Part shown: positions 10,201 to 18,271 of the stretch, in pieces
How positions within the stretch are numbered: the stretch's first letter is position 1
Layout: every line of letters starts with the position of its first letter
Origin: Rubrivivax sp.
GTDB lineage: Bacteria > Pseudomonadota > Gammaproteobacteria > Burkholderiales > Burkholderiaceae_C
Direction: 5' to 3'
Length of the DNA stretch: 64,000 nucleotides
NCBI GenBank assembly: GCA_026125665.1
Contig: JAHCKS010000010.1
Coordinates: 34,636 to 98,635, forward strand
Position numbers and translations under genes: made by a program
The notes under the pieces: model-generated
What the model was told of the DNA's origin: nothing
The model's database searches: none
What the model saw: only the letters and a program-made list of their open reading frames with translations

Positions 10201-12247
10201 GGCGGCGCAGGTCCTCGGCGTGGCGCTCGCGGTCCTCGGGGTGGATCTCCAGCAGCGCCATCCACTCCGCCCGCGTGCGCGTCGTCACGTCGCTCTCGAC
10301 GCCGAGCATGCGCATGGCGCGCTCGCTGGTGTACATGCGGTCGTTGACGAGGTCCCAGTCGAGGATGCCGTCGTTGCTGCCCGCCACGGCGAGCGCGAAG
10401 CGCTCCTCGGACAGGCGCAGCGCCTGCTCGGTCTCCTTGCGCGGCGTCACGTCGACGCTGACGCCGGCCATGCGCAGCGGTTGCCCGTCCTCGCCGCGGA
10501 ACGACTGCGCGCGGGTCAGGATCCAGCGCGGCCTGTCCTCGCCGGGCAGCACGATGCGGTACTCGAAGTCGATGCGCTCGGCCCGCCCGGCGATGCAGTC
10601 GGCCTCGATGCGCGCCAGCCCCGGCAGGTCCTCGGGGTGCACGGTGACGTGGCGGAAGTACTCCAGCCGGGTCGTCACCGTCGTGTCCTCGGGCAGGCCG
10701 AACAGGCGGTGGATCGACGGCGAGACGAAGAGCGCGTCGGACGGGATCTCCCACACCCAGTGGCCGCCGGTGAGGCCGGCCATCGCCAGCGCGTAGCGCT
10801 CTTCCGACAGGCGCAGCGCGTCCTGCGCGCGGCGGTGGGCGTCGATGTCGGTCACCGAGCCGGCCATGCGCAGCGCGCGGCCGTCGGCGTCGCGCACGGC
10901 GACGCCGCGCACGCGCACCCAGCGCCACGGGTCGGCGCAGCCGGCGCCCGCCTGGCCGTCGATCTCCGAGTCGGCGCGCCGCACGCGGTATTCGCCGGCG
11001 TACACCGGCGTGCGGCCCTCGAGGTGGTCCTCGAGCAGCGCGATGCGGCGCGCCACGTCGTCGGGGTGCAGCCGCATCTGCCGGTGCCACTCGCTTCGCG
11101 GCTGCGTCTCGGGGCCCGGCGGCAGGCCGTAGATCTCGCGCGCACGCGGCGAGGCGTAGACGGTGTCGGTCGTGACGTCCCAGTCCCAGATGCCTTCTTC
11201 GCTGCCGGCGGCGGCCAGCGCGAAGCGCTCGCGCGAGAGCTCGAGCGAGGCACGCATCTTCGCCAGGCGCAGCAGGTGCCGGCGCAGCATCGCCAGCAGC
11301 GCCACGGCCATGGCCACCAGCGCCAGCGTGCGCCACGCGGTGCCGATGGCGCTCTCGCGCCAGCCGGCGAGGGCGGCCTTCGCCTCCCGCGTGACGACCA
11401 CCGCCAGCGGCCGTTCGGCAACCTCGGCGCGAACGCCGAACACCTCGCGCCCGTCCGGTCCGCTGGCGCGGGCCACGGCCGCGGGGTCGCGCCGCCATGC
11501 GGTGGCCAGCAGGTCGAAGGCGGCGTGGCGCTGGCCGAGGCCGGCCGCATCGGGCGGCTGGCGCGCGACGAGCGTGCCGTCGGCGTGCACCAGCGTGATC
11601 ACGGTGCCGGGCTCGGGCCGGATGTCGTGGTAGAAGTTCTGGAAGTAGTCGACGCGCACGCTCGCGGCGATGCCGCCGGCGAAGCGGCCGTCGGCGGCCT
11701 CGAGCCGGCGCGCCACCGGCACGAACCACGTGCTGGAGAGCAGGCGGCCCGCACGCGCCGGGCCGAGCAGCAGCGCGTGCCCACGCTGCGCGCGCAGCCA
11801 CTGGAAGGCGGGGTCGGCGGAGAAGTCGGCCGGCGGCTGCGGCGGCTCGGGCGCGAGCGAGTGCGCGACGAGGAGGCCTTCGGCGTCAAAGAGGGCCAGC
11901 GCCTCGGCCTGCACGAGGCCCAGCGCCTGGTTCTTCAGGTAGCCGTGCAGGTCAGCCGGTGCGAGGCGGCCGACGAGGCCGGCGCGGTGGTCTTCGGCCA
12001 CCTGCCGCAGCACGCCGTCCACCGCCTGCAGGCTGCGCGCCGCCTGCTCGGCCAGCATGCGCGCCTGCGCCTGCAGGTCGCGCCCGGCGTCCGCCACCGC
12101 CTGGCGGTAGCTGCGCACGATGTCGTAGACCGACAGCGCGGTGATGGCCAGCACGAGCAGCGCGCCCGCCGCGGCGATGCGGCGCCACGGCCACCAGGGG
12201 TCGGTGCCGGACGCTGCGGGCCGCGCGGGCAGGTCGCGCTCGTTCAC
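7280..12247 (-). CDS. Giant hybrid histidine kinase: extracellular sensor, seven PAS/PAC repeats, kinase and receiver
   Basis: About 1,655 residues. Order: transmembrane segment (~residues 22-45); extracytoplasmic double-Cache/CHASE-like region (~50-290); second transmembrane segment (~310-330); seven tandem PAS+PAC units; HisKA with GGIAHDFNN (His near 1290); HATPase_c (VMNLTANAVQAM, DTGCGIAPQ, GTGLGLSLV); C-terminal receiver (LLVDDEEALV, LSDESMPEMTG, LAKPL). Each PAS opens with a near-identical (R)(F/Y)ALA(V/M)(A/T)GS..G.(L/W).WD motif and closes with a GRP.R(M/L)AGS..DI PAC motif, indicating recent tandem duplication. The frame runs on upstream into the receiver gene, so GTG at 12247, 15 bases after that gene's stop, is chosen. 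The ligand is unknown. It would pass phosphate to the adjacent receiver protein or its own receiver. Confidence 0.9.
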   Translation of the reverse strand: MNERDLPARPAASGTDPWWPWRRIAAAGALLVLAITALSVYDIVRSYRQAVADAGRDLQAQARMLAEQAARSLQAVDGVLRQVAEDHRAGLVGRLAPADLHGYLKNQALGLVQAEALALFDAEGLLVAHSLAPEPPQPPADFSADPAFQWLRAQRGHALLLGPARAGRLLSSTWFVPVARRLEAADGRFAGGIAASVRVDYFQNFYHDIRPEPGTVITLVHADGTLVARQPPDAAGLGQRHAAFDLLATAWRRDPAAVARASGPDGREVFGVRAEVAERPLAVVVTREAKAALAGWRESAIGTAWRTLALVAMAVALLAMLRRHLLRLAKMRASLELSRERFALAAAGSEEGIWDWDVTTDTVYASPRAREIYGLPPGPETQPRSEWHRQMRLHPDDVARRIALLEDHLEGRTPVYAGEYRVRRADSEIDGQAGAGCADPWRWVRVRGVAVRDADGRALRMAGSVTDIDAHRRAQDALRLSEERYALAMAGLTGGHWVWEIPSDALFVSPSIHRLFGLPEDTTVTTRLEYFRHVTVHPEDLPGLARIEADCIAGRAERIDFEYRIVLPGEDRPRWILTRAQSFRGEDGQPLRMAGVSVDVTPRKETEQALRLSEERFALAVAGSNDGILDWDLVNDRMYTSERAMRMLGVESDVTTRTRAEWMALLEIHPEDRERHAEDLRRHLEGTSDVRDGEYRVRVAGAWRWLRVRMICVRDAEGRPTRLAGSVSDIDAYKRVEAALRESEERYAFAMTGSNEGHWVWDFGTQQVYVSARLAQLFWLGEESRVVPAAQYFDLIPLHAEDRERVHRARGEHVAGLTPRLDHEFRVVHAVSGELRWVHTRAQCFRDEDGRPLRLAGSTVDITARKRAEEALRRSEERYALAVAGSDDGVWDWDLDAGIAFESARARQLQGLPPGPEVQTVDELVASLRVHPDDAPRRAEGIRAHLAGETPAYECDYRVLHDDGQYRWIHVRALCIRDATGRPYRMAGSVTDIDARKRAEEARRQSEERFALAVAGSKDGILDWDVVNDRMYVSERALQIVGIEVTTPIATQREWADALMPRLHPEDAARLAAELRAYPDAHPPLHEGEYRVRAEGAGGSGGWRWIRFRGMSIRDGQQRPVRWAGSLSDIDAQKKTEEALRRSDERYQLAVAGSDQGLWDWDLVTDSLFLSARAQQLLWLEPGAPQRPRREWIALTPYHPDDIAPVREAIAAYLRGGTRSFKVEYRVRHHGGSWHWYRQRGIAVRDELGRPTRMAGSMEDITDRKNADAERDRLEAKLRQAQKLEAIGTLAGGIAHDFNNILAAILGYGEMAVKDAAPGSSQRRHIEAAISAGMRAKSLVERILAFSRSGIGERIPVHVQSVVGEALDQLQASLPAGITVQRRLDCGDSAVLGDPTQVHQVVMNLTANAVQAMRSQGTLEVALERVHETEPDCMTGPLPEGHYVRLRVRDTGCGIAPQVLERIFDPFFTTKEVGVGTGLGLSLVHGIVSDLGGGIGVVSELGAGSTFTVYLPWQSCVAPAAKEKSAEAPAGHGETVLLVDDEEALVRLGEEMIAELGYEPVGFTSSRAALEVFRATPGRFDAVLSDESMPEMTGSELARAIRELRADIPIVLMSGYVTPALNQRARDTGVAEVLAKPLVARDIARSLAGALRNGG

Positions 12248-12261
12248 GCTCGGCGAAGTCG

Positions 12262-12771
12262 TCAGCAGCGGCGGCCTGCAAGCACCCGGCGCACCGCGAC
12301 CAGCAGCGTCTCGCGCGTGGTGGGCTTGGCGACGACGCAGTCCACGCCCAGCGTGCGCGAGACGCCACCGCACGTCTCCACGCTGGAGAAGAAGGCGGGC
12401 GACAAGGCGATGATGGGCACCCCCGGATGGCGCGAGGCGAGCTCGCGGATCGAGTCTACGCCGCCGTTGCGGCGCGGATGGGGGAGGTCGACGATGACGA
12501 CGTCGGGCGCGGCCGGCGGTGCCGGCGGCGCCGCCGTCACGGCCAGCCCCTCGGGGGCGAGCCACTCGTCGATGAGCTGCGCGAGCAGCGGGTCGGCATC
12601 GACGAGTAGCGCGCGGCGCTGCGGCGTGCCTTCGGTCGCGGGCGTCGGTGGGGTGGGCGGCGCCGGCAGCGGCGGCGCCGGGGGCGCGTCGTTCATGGGG
12701 TGGGCGAAGTCATCAGTTCCCATCTTCGGGCTGGCCGGCGTCGCCGCGGTTTCACCGTTGCGGTGCCGCAT
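12262..12771 (-). CDS. Stand-alone receiver-domain response regulator
   Basis: This 169-residue protein has a Pro/Ala-rich N-terminal tail (about residues 1-48), then a single receiver domain: LLVDADP (acidic pair), VVIVDLPHP (phospho-acceptor Asp), IIALSPA (Ser) and VVAKPTT (conserved Lys). No DNA-binding or enzymatic output domain follows. It is immediately upstream of the seven-PAS hybrid kinase in the same direction, so it is probably its phosphorelay partner. The start at 12771 has a GGGAGG about 11 bases ahead. An internal ATG at 12696 lacks a ribosome-binding site but is close to the start of the Pro-rich tail, so the N-terminus is uncertain. Confidence 0.8.
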   Translation of the reverse strand: MRHRNGETAATPASPKMGTDDFAHPMNDAPPAPPLPAPPTPPTPATEGTPQRRALLVDADPLLAQLIDEWLAPEGLAVTAAPPAPPAAPDVVIVDLPHPRRNGGVDSIRELASRHPGVPIIALSPAFFSSVETCGGVSRTLGVDCVVAKPTTRETLLVAVRRVLAGRRC

Positions 12772-12990
12772 TACGTTTGAAACCTCCCGCCCGCGGGGCT
12801 GCGGGCTTGCCCGACCCGGCGCCTTCGGTCGATGGCAGCGGTTGCAGATGTGACGGCCGCGCCCGGCACTGAAATGGCAGCGGCACCGCCGCGACGAACA
12901 GTACGTGCCTGAAGCGCACTCGTCACGCGCAGCTCACGAACATCGCGGCCCGGCAACGGGCGCACCCGAAAGCCCCGAGGGAGAAGCACC

Positions 12991-13413
12991 GTGCAGCCCC
13001 TGCACCCCCCGCACGCAGACTGGCCGCCTGGAACGCACCTGGTCTCGCCGCGCCGCGGCTACCAGCACCACGGCCTGTACGCGGGTGAAGGCCGCGTCAT
13101 CCACTACGCCGGCTTCGGCCGCGCGTTCCGCCGCGGCCCGGTGGAGGAAGTGAGCCTGGCGCGCTTCACGCGCGGGCGCGGCGTGCACGTGCAACCGCAT
13201 GCCACCCCCGCCTTCGCCGGCGAGAGCGCCGTGGCGCGTGCGCGCACGCGCCTGGGCGAGGACCGCTACCGCTTCTGGAGCAACAACTGCGAGCACCTCG
13301 TGCAGTGGGCCCTGAACGGCACGCCGCGCAGCACGCAGGTGGAGCGCTGGGTCTCGGGCTGGCGGCGCCTGCTCGGCCGCTTCGCGATGGCGGCGGTGCC
13401 GGCCGCGCGCTGA
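12991..13413 (+). CDS. LRAT-like (lecithin retinol acyltransferase domain) protein
   Basis: This 140-residue protein has the NlpC/P60-superfamily LRAT arrangement: HHGLYAGEGRVIHYAG gives the two histidines (about residues 26 and 38), and NNCEHLVQW supplies the catalytic cysteine (about residue 103). The vertebrate enzymes transfer acyl chains via a cysteine thioester; bacterial members are thought to be thiol acyltransferases or hydrolases of unknown substrate. There is no signal peptide. The start is GTG with GAGGGAGAAG upstream. It is divergent from the receiver gene. Confidence 0.8.
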   Translation: MQPLHPPHADWPPGTHLVSPRRGYQHHGLYAGEGRVIHYAGFGRAFRRGPVEEVSLARFTRGRGVHVQPHATPAFAGESAVARARTRLGEDRYRFWSNNCEHLVQWALNGTPRSTQVERWVSGWRRLLGRFAMAAVPAAR

Positions 13414-13582
13414 GCCGGCAAGCGCGCCGGGTGCTGGCGGCGCCGGGGCCACGTTGCAGGCGTCCAGACGCCTGCCGACCCCGAGGCGATGAAGAGTTGA
13501 GGCAAGGACACCGCGGCCCTCCGCGGATGAAGCCCAGGCTCGAGCCCGGCCACGAGCCCTGCGTCGAGCTCGAGACGCGGTG

Positions 13583-13993
13583 TCAGGCGCGCGCGGCAGC
13601 AGCAAGGCGGGCGAACCCGCGACGCAGCAGGCCCCACAGCGCCTGCATTGCATCGGCCACGGCCTGCTGCCGCAGCGCCAGCGCCTCGCGCTCGTACTCG
13701 CTGACGCTGCGCGGTTGCTCCGGCAAGGCGGGAGCCGCGCCCGCCGCTGCGGTGCGGCCGGCGGGCTCGAACAGCATGATGCGCGAGTCGTGCAGTGCCT
13801 CCACGACCGCCAGGCCCGTGCCCTTCAGCACGACGCTGTCGCCGGGGCCGAGCACCTTGTCCTCCATGTCGCCGGCTTCGGTGACCCAGACGCGACCGCT
13901 GAAGACGGCCACGGCACGCCCGGCACCCTGCGGCAGCGCGAGCAGCGCGCGCCGCGCCAGGGGCGTGAGCGACAGGTCTTGCGTGTGTGCCAT
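13583..13993 (-). CDS. DUF2917-family protein
   Basis: This 136-residue protein begins with LSLTPLARRALLALPQGAGRAVAVFSGRVWVTEAGDMEDKVLGPGDSVVL (read as positions 8-56), a cupin-like beta pattern that matches the DUF2917 family common in Burkholderiales. The C-terminal half is an Arg/Ala-rich helix. No function is established. SD GGAG lies 8 bases before the ATG. The OmpR-type regulator gene ends 132 bases upstream in the same direction. Confidence 0.7.
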   Translation of the reverse strand: MAHTQDLSLTPLARRALLALPQGAGRAVAVFSGRVWVTEAGDMEDKVLGPGDSVVLKGTGLAVVEALHDSRIMLFEPAGRTAAAGAAPALPEQPRSVSEYEREALALRQQAVADAMQALWGLLRRGFARLAAAARA

Positions 13994-14125
13994 CGTCGTT
14001 GCTCCATCGATCGTCGGGATCCGACGGGAAGGAGCATCGCGGCAGCCCGTTGCAGCATCCTTGCGCTGCGGCGCGCCTGGCGTTGCACCTGCAACGCGCG
14101 GGCGCCGGCGCGCGGCCGGCGACGT

Positions 14126-14962
14126 TCAGCGCACGACTTCGACCGGCGTGTCGAACAGATAACCGACGCCGCGCTCGGTCTTGATGAACACCGGCCGCGC
14201 CGGCTCGGGTTCGATCTTGCGGCGCAGGCGCAGGATCTGCACGTCGATCGAGCGGTCGTAGACCTCGGCGTTGTGCAGCCGCGAGAGGTCGAGCAGCTGG
14301 TCGCGCGAAAGCACGCGCTGCGGCGCCGAGACGAACGCGGCAAGCAGGCTGAACTCGCCGTTCGTCAGCTCGACTTGGCGGCCGTCGGCGCCGCGCAGGC
14401 GGCGCAGCGGCACGTTCAGCTCCCACGGCCCGAAGCGGTAGGCACGCACCTTGGCGATGGCGTCGGCCACCGTGGCGCGCGACTGCGCGCGTCGCAGCAG
14501 CGCACGGATGCGCGCCAGCAGCTCGCGCGGGCTGAACGGCTTGGTGAGGTAGTCGTCGGCGCCGAGCTCGAGGCCCATCACGCGGTCGGCTTCCTCGGCG
14601 CGGCCGGTGAGCATGAGGATCGGGATGGCCGAGGTCTCGCGCAGGCGCCGCGCGATGGCCATGCCGTCCTCGCCGGGCAGGCGCAGGTCGAGCACGACGA
14701 GGTCGATCGTCTCGCGGGCCAGCACGTGGTCGAACTCGCGGCCGCTGGCCACCGCCGTGCAGCGCAGCTCGTTCTCGCGCAGGTAGTCGGTGAGCAGCGC
14801 GCGGATCGCCGGGTCGTCGTCGAGCGCCAGCACGTGCGGCGCCACGGCCACGCCGCCCACGGCGACCGGGCCACCGAGCACGGCCGGCGCCTGCGCCGAC
14901 AGGGCCAACGCGGCCGGCGGAGCGCTCGGGGCCGTCGGCGAGGAGTGGGCTTCGGTGAACAT
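14126..14962 (-). CDS. OmpR-family response regulator
   Basis: This is a two-component regulator of 278 residues. The receiver domain starts near residue 45 (VLALDDDPAIRALLTDYL; phosphoacceptor in LVVLDLRLPGEDG; LMLTGRAEEAD; YLTKPFSPRELLARI). A winged-helix DNA-binding domain follows (LTNGEFSLLAAFV, DRSIDVQILRLRRKIE, GVGYLF). The first ~40 residues are a Ser/Ala/Pro-rich tail, longer than usual. The frame continues upstream through noncoding sequence, and ATG at 14962 is the first start before recognisable protein. No cognate kinase is adjacent; the nearest is the seven-PAS hybrid kinase about 1.9 kb away, so pairing is not established. Confidence 0.9.
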   Translation of the reverse strand: MFTEAHSSPTAPSAPPAALALSAQAPAVLGGPVAVGGVAVAPHVLALDDDPAIRALLTDYLRENELRCTAVASGREFDHVLARETIDLVVLDLRLPGEDGMAIARRLRETSAIPILMLTGRAEEADRVMGLELGADDYLTKPFSPRELLARIRALLRRAQSRATVADAIAKVRAYRFGPWELNVPLRRLRGADGRQVELTNGEFSLLAAFVSAPQRVLSRDQLLDLSRLHNAEVYDRSIDVQILRLRRKIEPEPARPVFIKTERGVGYLFDTPVEVVR

Positions 14963-15077
14963 GGCCGGCGATCGTTCGCTGCCTTCGTTGCGCGACCGTT
15001 GCGTCGCGAAGCCGCTTCGTTGCAGATGAAATCGGCGGCGTGGCCGGGCGCCTCGTGCCCTGTGAGAAGCTGGACAC

Positions 15078-15653
15078 ATGCACCCTGCTCGCCCGTTCCT
15101 CCTGCCCCTGCTTCGTGCGTTGGCACGGCCGGCGTGCCTCATGGCGCTGCTCGGCACGCTGCCCGGATGTGCCTCGCTGCCCGCGCCGGGCGAGACGGTG
15201 ACCGTGGCCGTGCATGCGCCGATCACGCCGCACGACCTGACGCGGCGCCGCCAGATCGCCGCGGCCCGCCCGGCGCTTCAGGCCGCAGGCATCGGCGAGG
15301 CCGACGTCGCCGCCGGCCGCGTGCTCTTCGTGCATTGCGCCGTGACGAGCGACGGCTGGTGGGACAGCCTGGCCGTGCTGCCGCCGGGCTTTGCCGGCTC
15401 GCTCGACGGCCGCGCGTTGACGCTGCAGGTGGCGGACCGCGGCGACAACGACCGCCTCCCGGTGAACCGTGTCGTCGCCGTGGCGCAGCCGCGGCTCGGC
15501 CCGGGCGGCCTCGCCTACCGGGCCATCCCCGACTGGCGCGAGCGGGGCCTGCGCAACAACTTCGAGGAGCAGCCGCCGGCCGGCGGCCCGCGTGCGGCCT
15601 ACCTCATCGTGCAGGGCTCGTGGCTCGTGCGCTGCCGGCAGCCCGGAGGGTGA
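15078..15653 (+). CDS. Putative lipoprotein of unknown function
   Basis: The 191-residue product starts with a signal peptide ending in a lipobox (LLGTLPGCASLPAPG; Cys near residue 31), predicting a lipid-anchored periplasmic or outer-membrane protein. I do not recognise the mature domain. It has two conserved-looking cysteines (VHCAV, VRCRQ) that could form a disulphide. It is divergent from the OmpR-type regulator with a 115-base spacer, an arrangement compatible with regulation by it. Confidence 0.65.
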   Translation: MHPARPFLLPLLRALARPACLMALLGTLPGCASLPAPGETVTVAVHAPITPHDLTRRRQIAAARPALQAAGIGEADVAAGRVLFVHCAVTSDGWWDSLAVLPPGFAGSLDGRALTLQVADRGDNDRLPVNRVVAVAQPRLGPGGLAYRAIPDWRERGLRNNFEEQPPAGGPRAAYLIVQGSWLVRCRQPGG

Positions 15654-15675
15654 GCCGCGCCGGCGCGCGCCGGAG

Positions 15676-16059
15676 TCAGCGCGGCGTCTCGTTCGTCTGC
15701 GCGTAGGCGCTGGCGCGTTCGTGCTCCAGCGGCCGCACCTCGAGGCTCAGGCCGCAGGCAACGCACGGGTTCTGCGCCGCCAGCGCCACGGCTTCCTCCA
15801 GGCTCGCGGCGCGGAAGAACCAGTAGCCGCCGACGACCTCCTTCGCCTCGGTGAACGGGCCGTCGAGCACGCCGTCGCGCGAGACGAGCCGGCACGGCGT
15901 GGCCAGGCGGTGCCCGCGCAAGGCGCGGCCCTCGGCGAGCAGCCGCTCGTACCACGCGTAGAAGGCGTCGATGGCGGCCTGGATGCGCTCGGGCGGCAGT
16001 GCGGGGTCCCACCGGCCGCGCGAGAGGACGAGGTAGTCGTGCAGTTCGGGGGTGGTCAT
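15676..16059 (-). CDS. YCII/DGPF-domain protein
   Basis: This 127-residue protein shows the YCII-related (DGPF) fold: LHDYLVLSRGRW at the N-terminus, the DGPFTEAKEVVGGYWFF motif (about residues 66-82) and SLEEAVALAAQNPC after it. Members are ferredoxin-like small proteins of unclear enzymatic role, often beside ECF sigma factors, though none is seen here. ATG at 16059 is the natural start. The C-terminus carries a Cys-Val-Ala-Cys pair and an extended Glu-rich tail. Confidence 0.8.
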   Translation of the reverse strand: MTTPELHDYLVLSRGRWDPALPPERIQAAIDAFYAWYERLLAEGRALRGHRLATPCRLVSRDGVLDGPFTEAKEVVGGYWFFRAASLEEAVALAAQNPCVACGLSLEVRPLEHERASAYAQTNETPR

Positions 16060-16296
16060 GGCGACGTCGGGGCCGGTGCGGCCAGGGCAGCGGGAGCGGG
16101 CTGCGCCGGATCGTAGAAGAACTCTTCGCGCACGATGCGCCCGCCCTGCCCCTGCTGCCCTGCGCGGCAGCGGCCGGCGCGGTCTTGCACTCGCTGCAAA
16201 ACGACGTTGGCGCGGCTGCGCTTTCCCGCAGCGCTTCCGCCTTCTAGATTGCGCGCCGCGTCGGCACCTGGCCGGCAACGAGAGAGAACCGACACC

Positions 16297-16728
16297 ATGC
16301 CCACGCTGACCCTGAAGATCACCCCGCCCGTGGACGCCACACGGGCGCGAGCCCTGGCCACCGCGCTCACAAGCCTGAGCACCACGCTGCTCGGCAAGCG
16401 ACGCGAAGTCACCGCCGTCGTCGTCGAGCCGCTGCCCGCCGGGCAGTGGTTCGTCGATGGCCGCATCCCTTCGCGCCCGACGGCGCTGCTGGCGATCGAC
16501 GTCACCGCGGGCACCAACAGCGCCGACGAGAAGGCGCGTTTCGTCGCCGCAGCCTACGCCGAGCTGCAGCGCCAGCTGGCGCCCGAAGCGGGGCTGGAGC
16601 CGGCGAGCTACGTGCAGGTGCATGAGCTGGCCGCCACCGACTGGGGCTACGGCGGGCTCACGCAGGCCGAGCGCGCGGCGCAGCGCCAGGCGCCCGCCAC
16701 CGCCATCACCGCCACGGCAGTGGCCTGA
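16297..16728 (+). CDS. Tautomerase-family protein
   Basis: The 143-residue protein starts Met-Pro (MPTLTLKITPP), so after Met removal it would expose the N-terminal proline that acts as catalytic base in the 4-oxalocrotonate tautomerase superfamily. The rest (EVTAVVVEPLPAGQWFVDG, SADEKARFVAAAYAELQ) fits a fused or long-chain tautomerase subunit, about twice the length of the 62-residue classical enzyme. The substrate is unknown. An MmgE/PrpD gene follows by 76 bases in the same direction. Confidence 0.8.
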   Translation: MPTLTLKITPPVDATRARALATALTSLSTTLLGKRREVTAVVVEPLPAGQWFVDGRIPSRPTALLAIDVTAGTNSADEKARFVAAAYAELQRQLAPEAGLEPASYVQVHELAATDWGYGGLTQAERAAQRQAPATAITATAVA

Positions 16729-16804
16729 GCTCCGCCGGGCCGGCACCTGCGAAGATGGCGCCCGGCGCCGGCGTCGCGGGCGCCGGTCCACCCGGAGCTC
16801 CCGC

Positions 16805-18175
16805 ATGACCGACCTCGACCCTGGCCGCCGGCTTGCCGAGTTCGCGGCCACTCTCGCCTTCGAACACATCCCCGCCCCGGTGCTGCGTCGCGCCGAGGAC
16901 CTGCTGCTCGACTGGCTCGGCAGCGCGCTGGCCGGCAAGGGTGCGCGGCCCGTCGAGGCGATCTGCGAGGTCTACGAGTCGATGGGACCGGCGGACGGCC
17001 CCTGCGAGGTGCTGATCCATCGCCGCACGACGAGCCCGATGGTCGCCGCCGCCTGCAACGCCGCGGCTTCGCACTTCGCCGAGCAGGACGACGTGCACAA
17101 CGGCTCGGTCTTCCATCCCGCGGCGGTCGTCTTCCCGGCGGCGCTGGCCACCGCGCAGGCCCTTGGCGGCTCCGGGCGCGAGCTGCTCGTGGCCGCGGTG
17201 GCGGGCTACGAGGTCGGCATCCGCGTCGGCGAGTTCCTCGGGCGCAGCCACTACAAGATCTTCCACACCACCGGCACCGCGGGCACGCTGGCCGCCGCGG
17301 CCGCGGCGGGCAGGCTGCTCGGGCTGGACGCGGCGCGCATGGCGCACGCCTTCGGCAGCGCCGGCACGCAGGCGGCCGGCCTGTGGGAGTTCCTGGGCGA
17401 CGGCGCGGACTCCAAGCAGCTGCACACCGCCCACGCGTCGTCGAGCGGGCTGATGTCGGCGTGGCTCGCGCGCGAGGGCCTCACCGGTGCGAACCGCATC
17501 CTCGACGGTGCGCGGGGCCTGGCCGCGGGCATGTCGCGCGATGCGCAGCCGGCGCGGCTGACCGACCGGCTCGGGCAGCGCTGGGCGACCGCCGAGACGT
17601 CGTTCAAGTTCCACGCGTCCTGCCGGCACACGCACCCCGCCGCCGACGCGCTGCTGCAGGTGATGCGTTCGCACGGCCTGGAGGCGCCCGACATCGAGCA
17701 GGTGACCGCGCACGTGCACCAGGGCGCCATCGACGTGCTGGGGCCGGTGGTGGCACCGGCCACCGTGCACCAGTCGAAGTTCTCGATGGGCACGGTGCTC
17801 GGCCTGATCGCCGTGCACGGCCGCGCGGGCCTCGCCGAGTTCGACCAGCACTTCCGCTCGCCCGAAGTCGTGGCGTTCCGCCAGCGCGTGGCGATGCAGC
17901 TCGACGCCGAGGTCGACGGCGCGTACCCGCAGCGCTGGATTGGCAAGGTGAGCGTGACGACCACGCGCGGCGAGCGGTTCGAAGGTCGCGTCGACGAGCC
18001 CAAGGGCGACCCGGGCAACACGCTGACGCGGCCGCAGGTCGAGGAGAAGGCGGTGCGGCTGGCGCTCTATGCCGGCGCGGCGACGCAGGCCGAGATGGAG
18101 GTGCTGGCACGCCGGGTGTGGGGCCTGGAGGCGGCACCGTCGGTAGGCACGCTGCTGCAGGGCGCGCCGCCGTAG
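16805..18175 (+). CDS. MmgE/PrpD-family protein
   Basis: This 456-residue protein belongs to the MmgE/PrpD family (2-methylcitrate dehydratase and related lyases). Diagnostic segments are DLLLDWLGSALAGKG near the N-terminus, NAAASHFAEQDD, YEVGIRVGEFLG, TTGTAGTLAAAAAAG, and SFKFHASCRHTHPAADALL in the C-terminal domain. No prpB/prpC genes are adjacent, so the true substrate is uncertain. The start at 16805 is the first ATG with family-like sequence. It probably shares transcription with the tautomerase upstream, and ends 96 bases before the metallophosphoesterase gene. Confidence 0.85.
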   Translation: MTDLDPGRRLAEFAATLAFEHIPAPVLRRAEDLLLDWLGSALAGKGARPVEAICEVYESMGPADGPCEVLIHRRTTSPMVAAACNAAASHFAEQDDVHNGSVFHPAAVVFPAALATAQALGGSGRELLVAAVAGYEVGIRVGEFLGRSHYKIFHTTGTAGTLAAAAAAGRLLGLDAARMAHAFGSAGTQAAGLWEFLGDGADSKQLHTAHASSSGLMSAWLAREGLTGANRILDGARGLAAGMSRDAQPARLTDRLGQRWATAETSFKFHASCRHTHPAADALLQVMRSHGLEAPDIEQVTAHVHQGAIDVLGPVVAPATVHQSKFSMGTVLGLIAVHGRAGLAEFDQHFRSPEVVAFRQRVAMQLDAEVDGAYPQRWIGKVSVTTTRGERFEGRVDEPKGDPGNTLTRPQVEEKAVRLALYAGAATQAEMEVLARRVWGLEAAPSVGTLLQGAPP

Positions 18176-18271
18176 GCGGGGCGGACCGCGGCGCGCCCCG
18201 GTTGTGTGCATCGCGAGTCCTGCATTACCCTGCGCAGCGCCGCGCGGCGGCGAGAACAACAGGGAGGGAGG

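Noticed and set aside
6945-11801. A 1,618-residue minus-strand frame overlapping the hybrid kinase
   Set aside because: It is Arg/Ala/Gly-rich without domain motifs and lies in another frame of the seven-PAS kinase, whose frame has clear PAS, HisKA and receiver motifs. High GC keeps alternative frames open.
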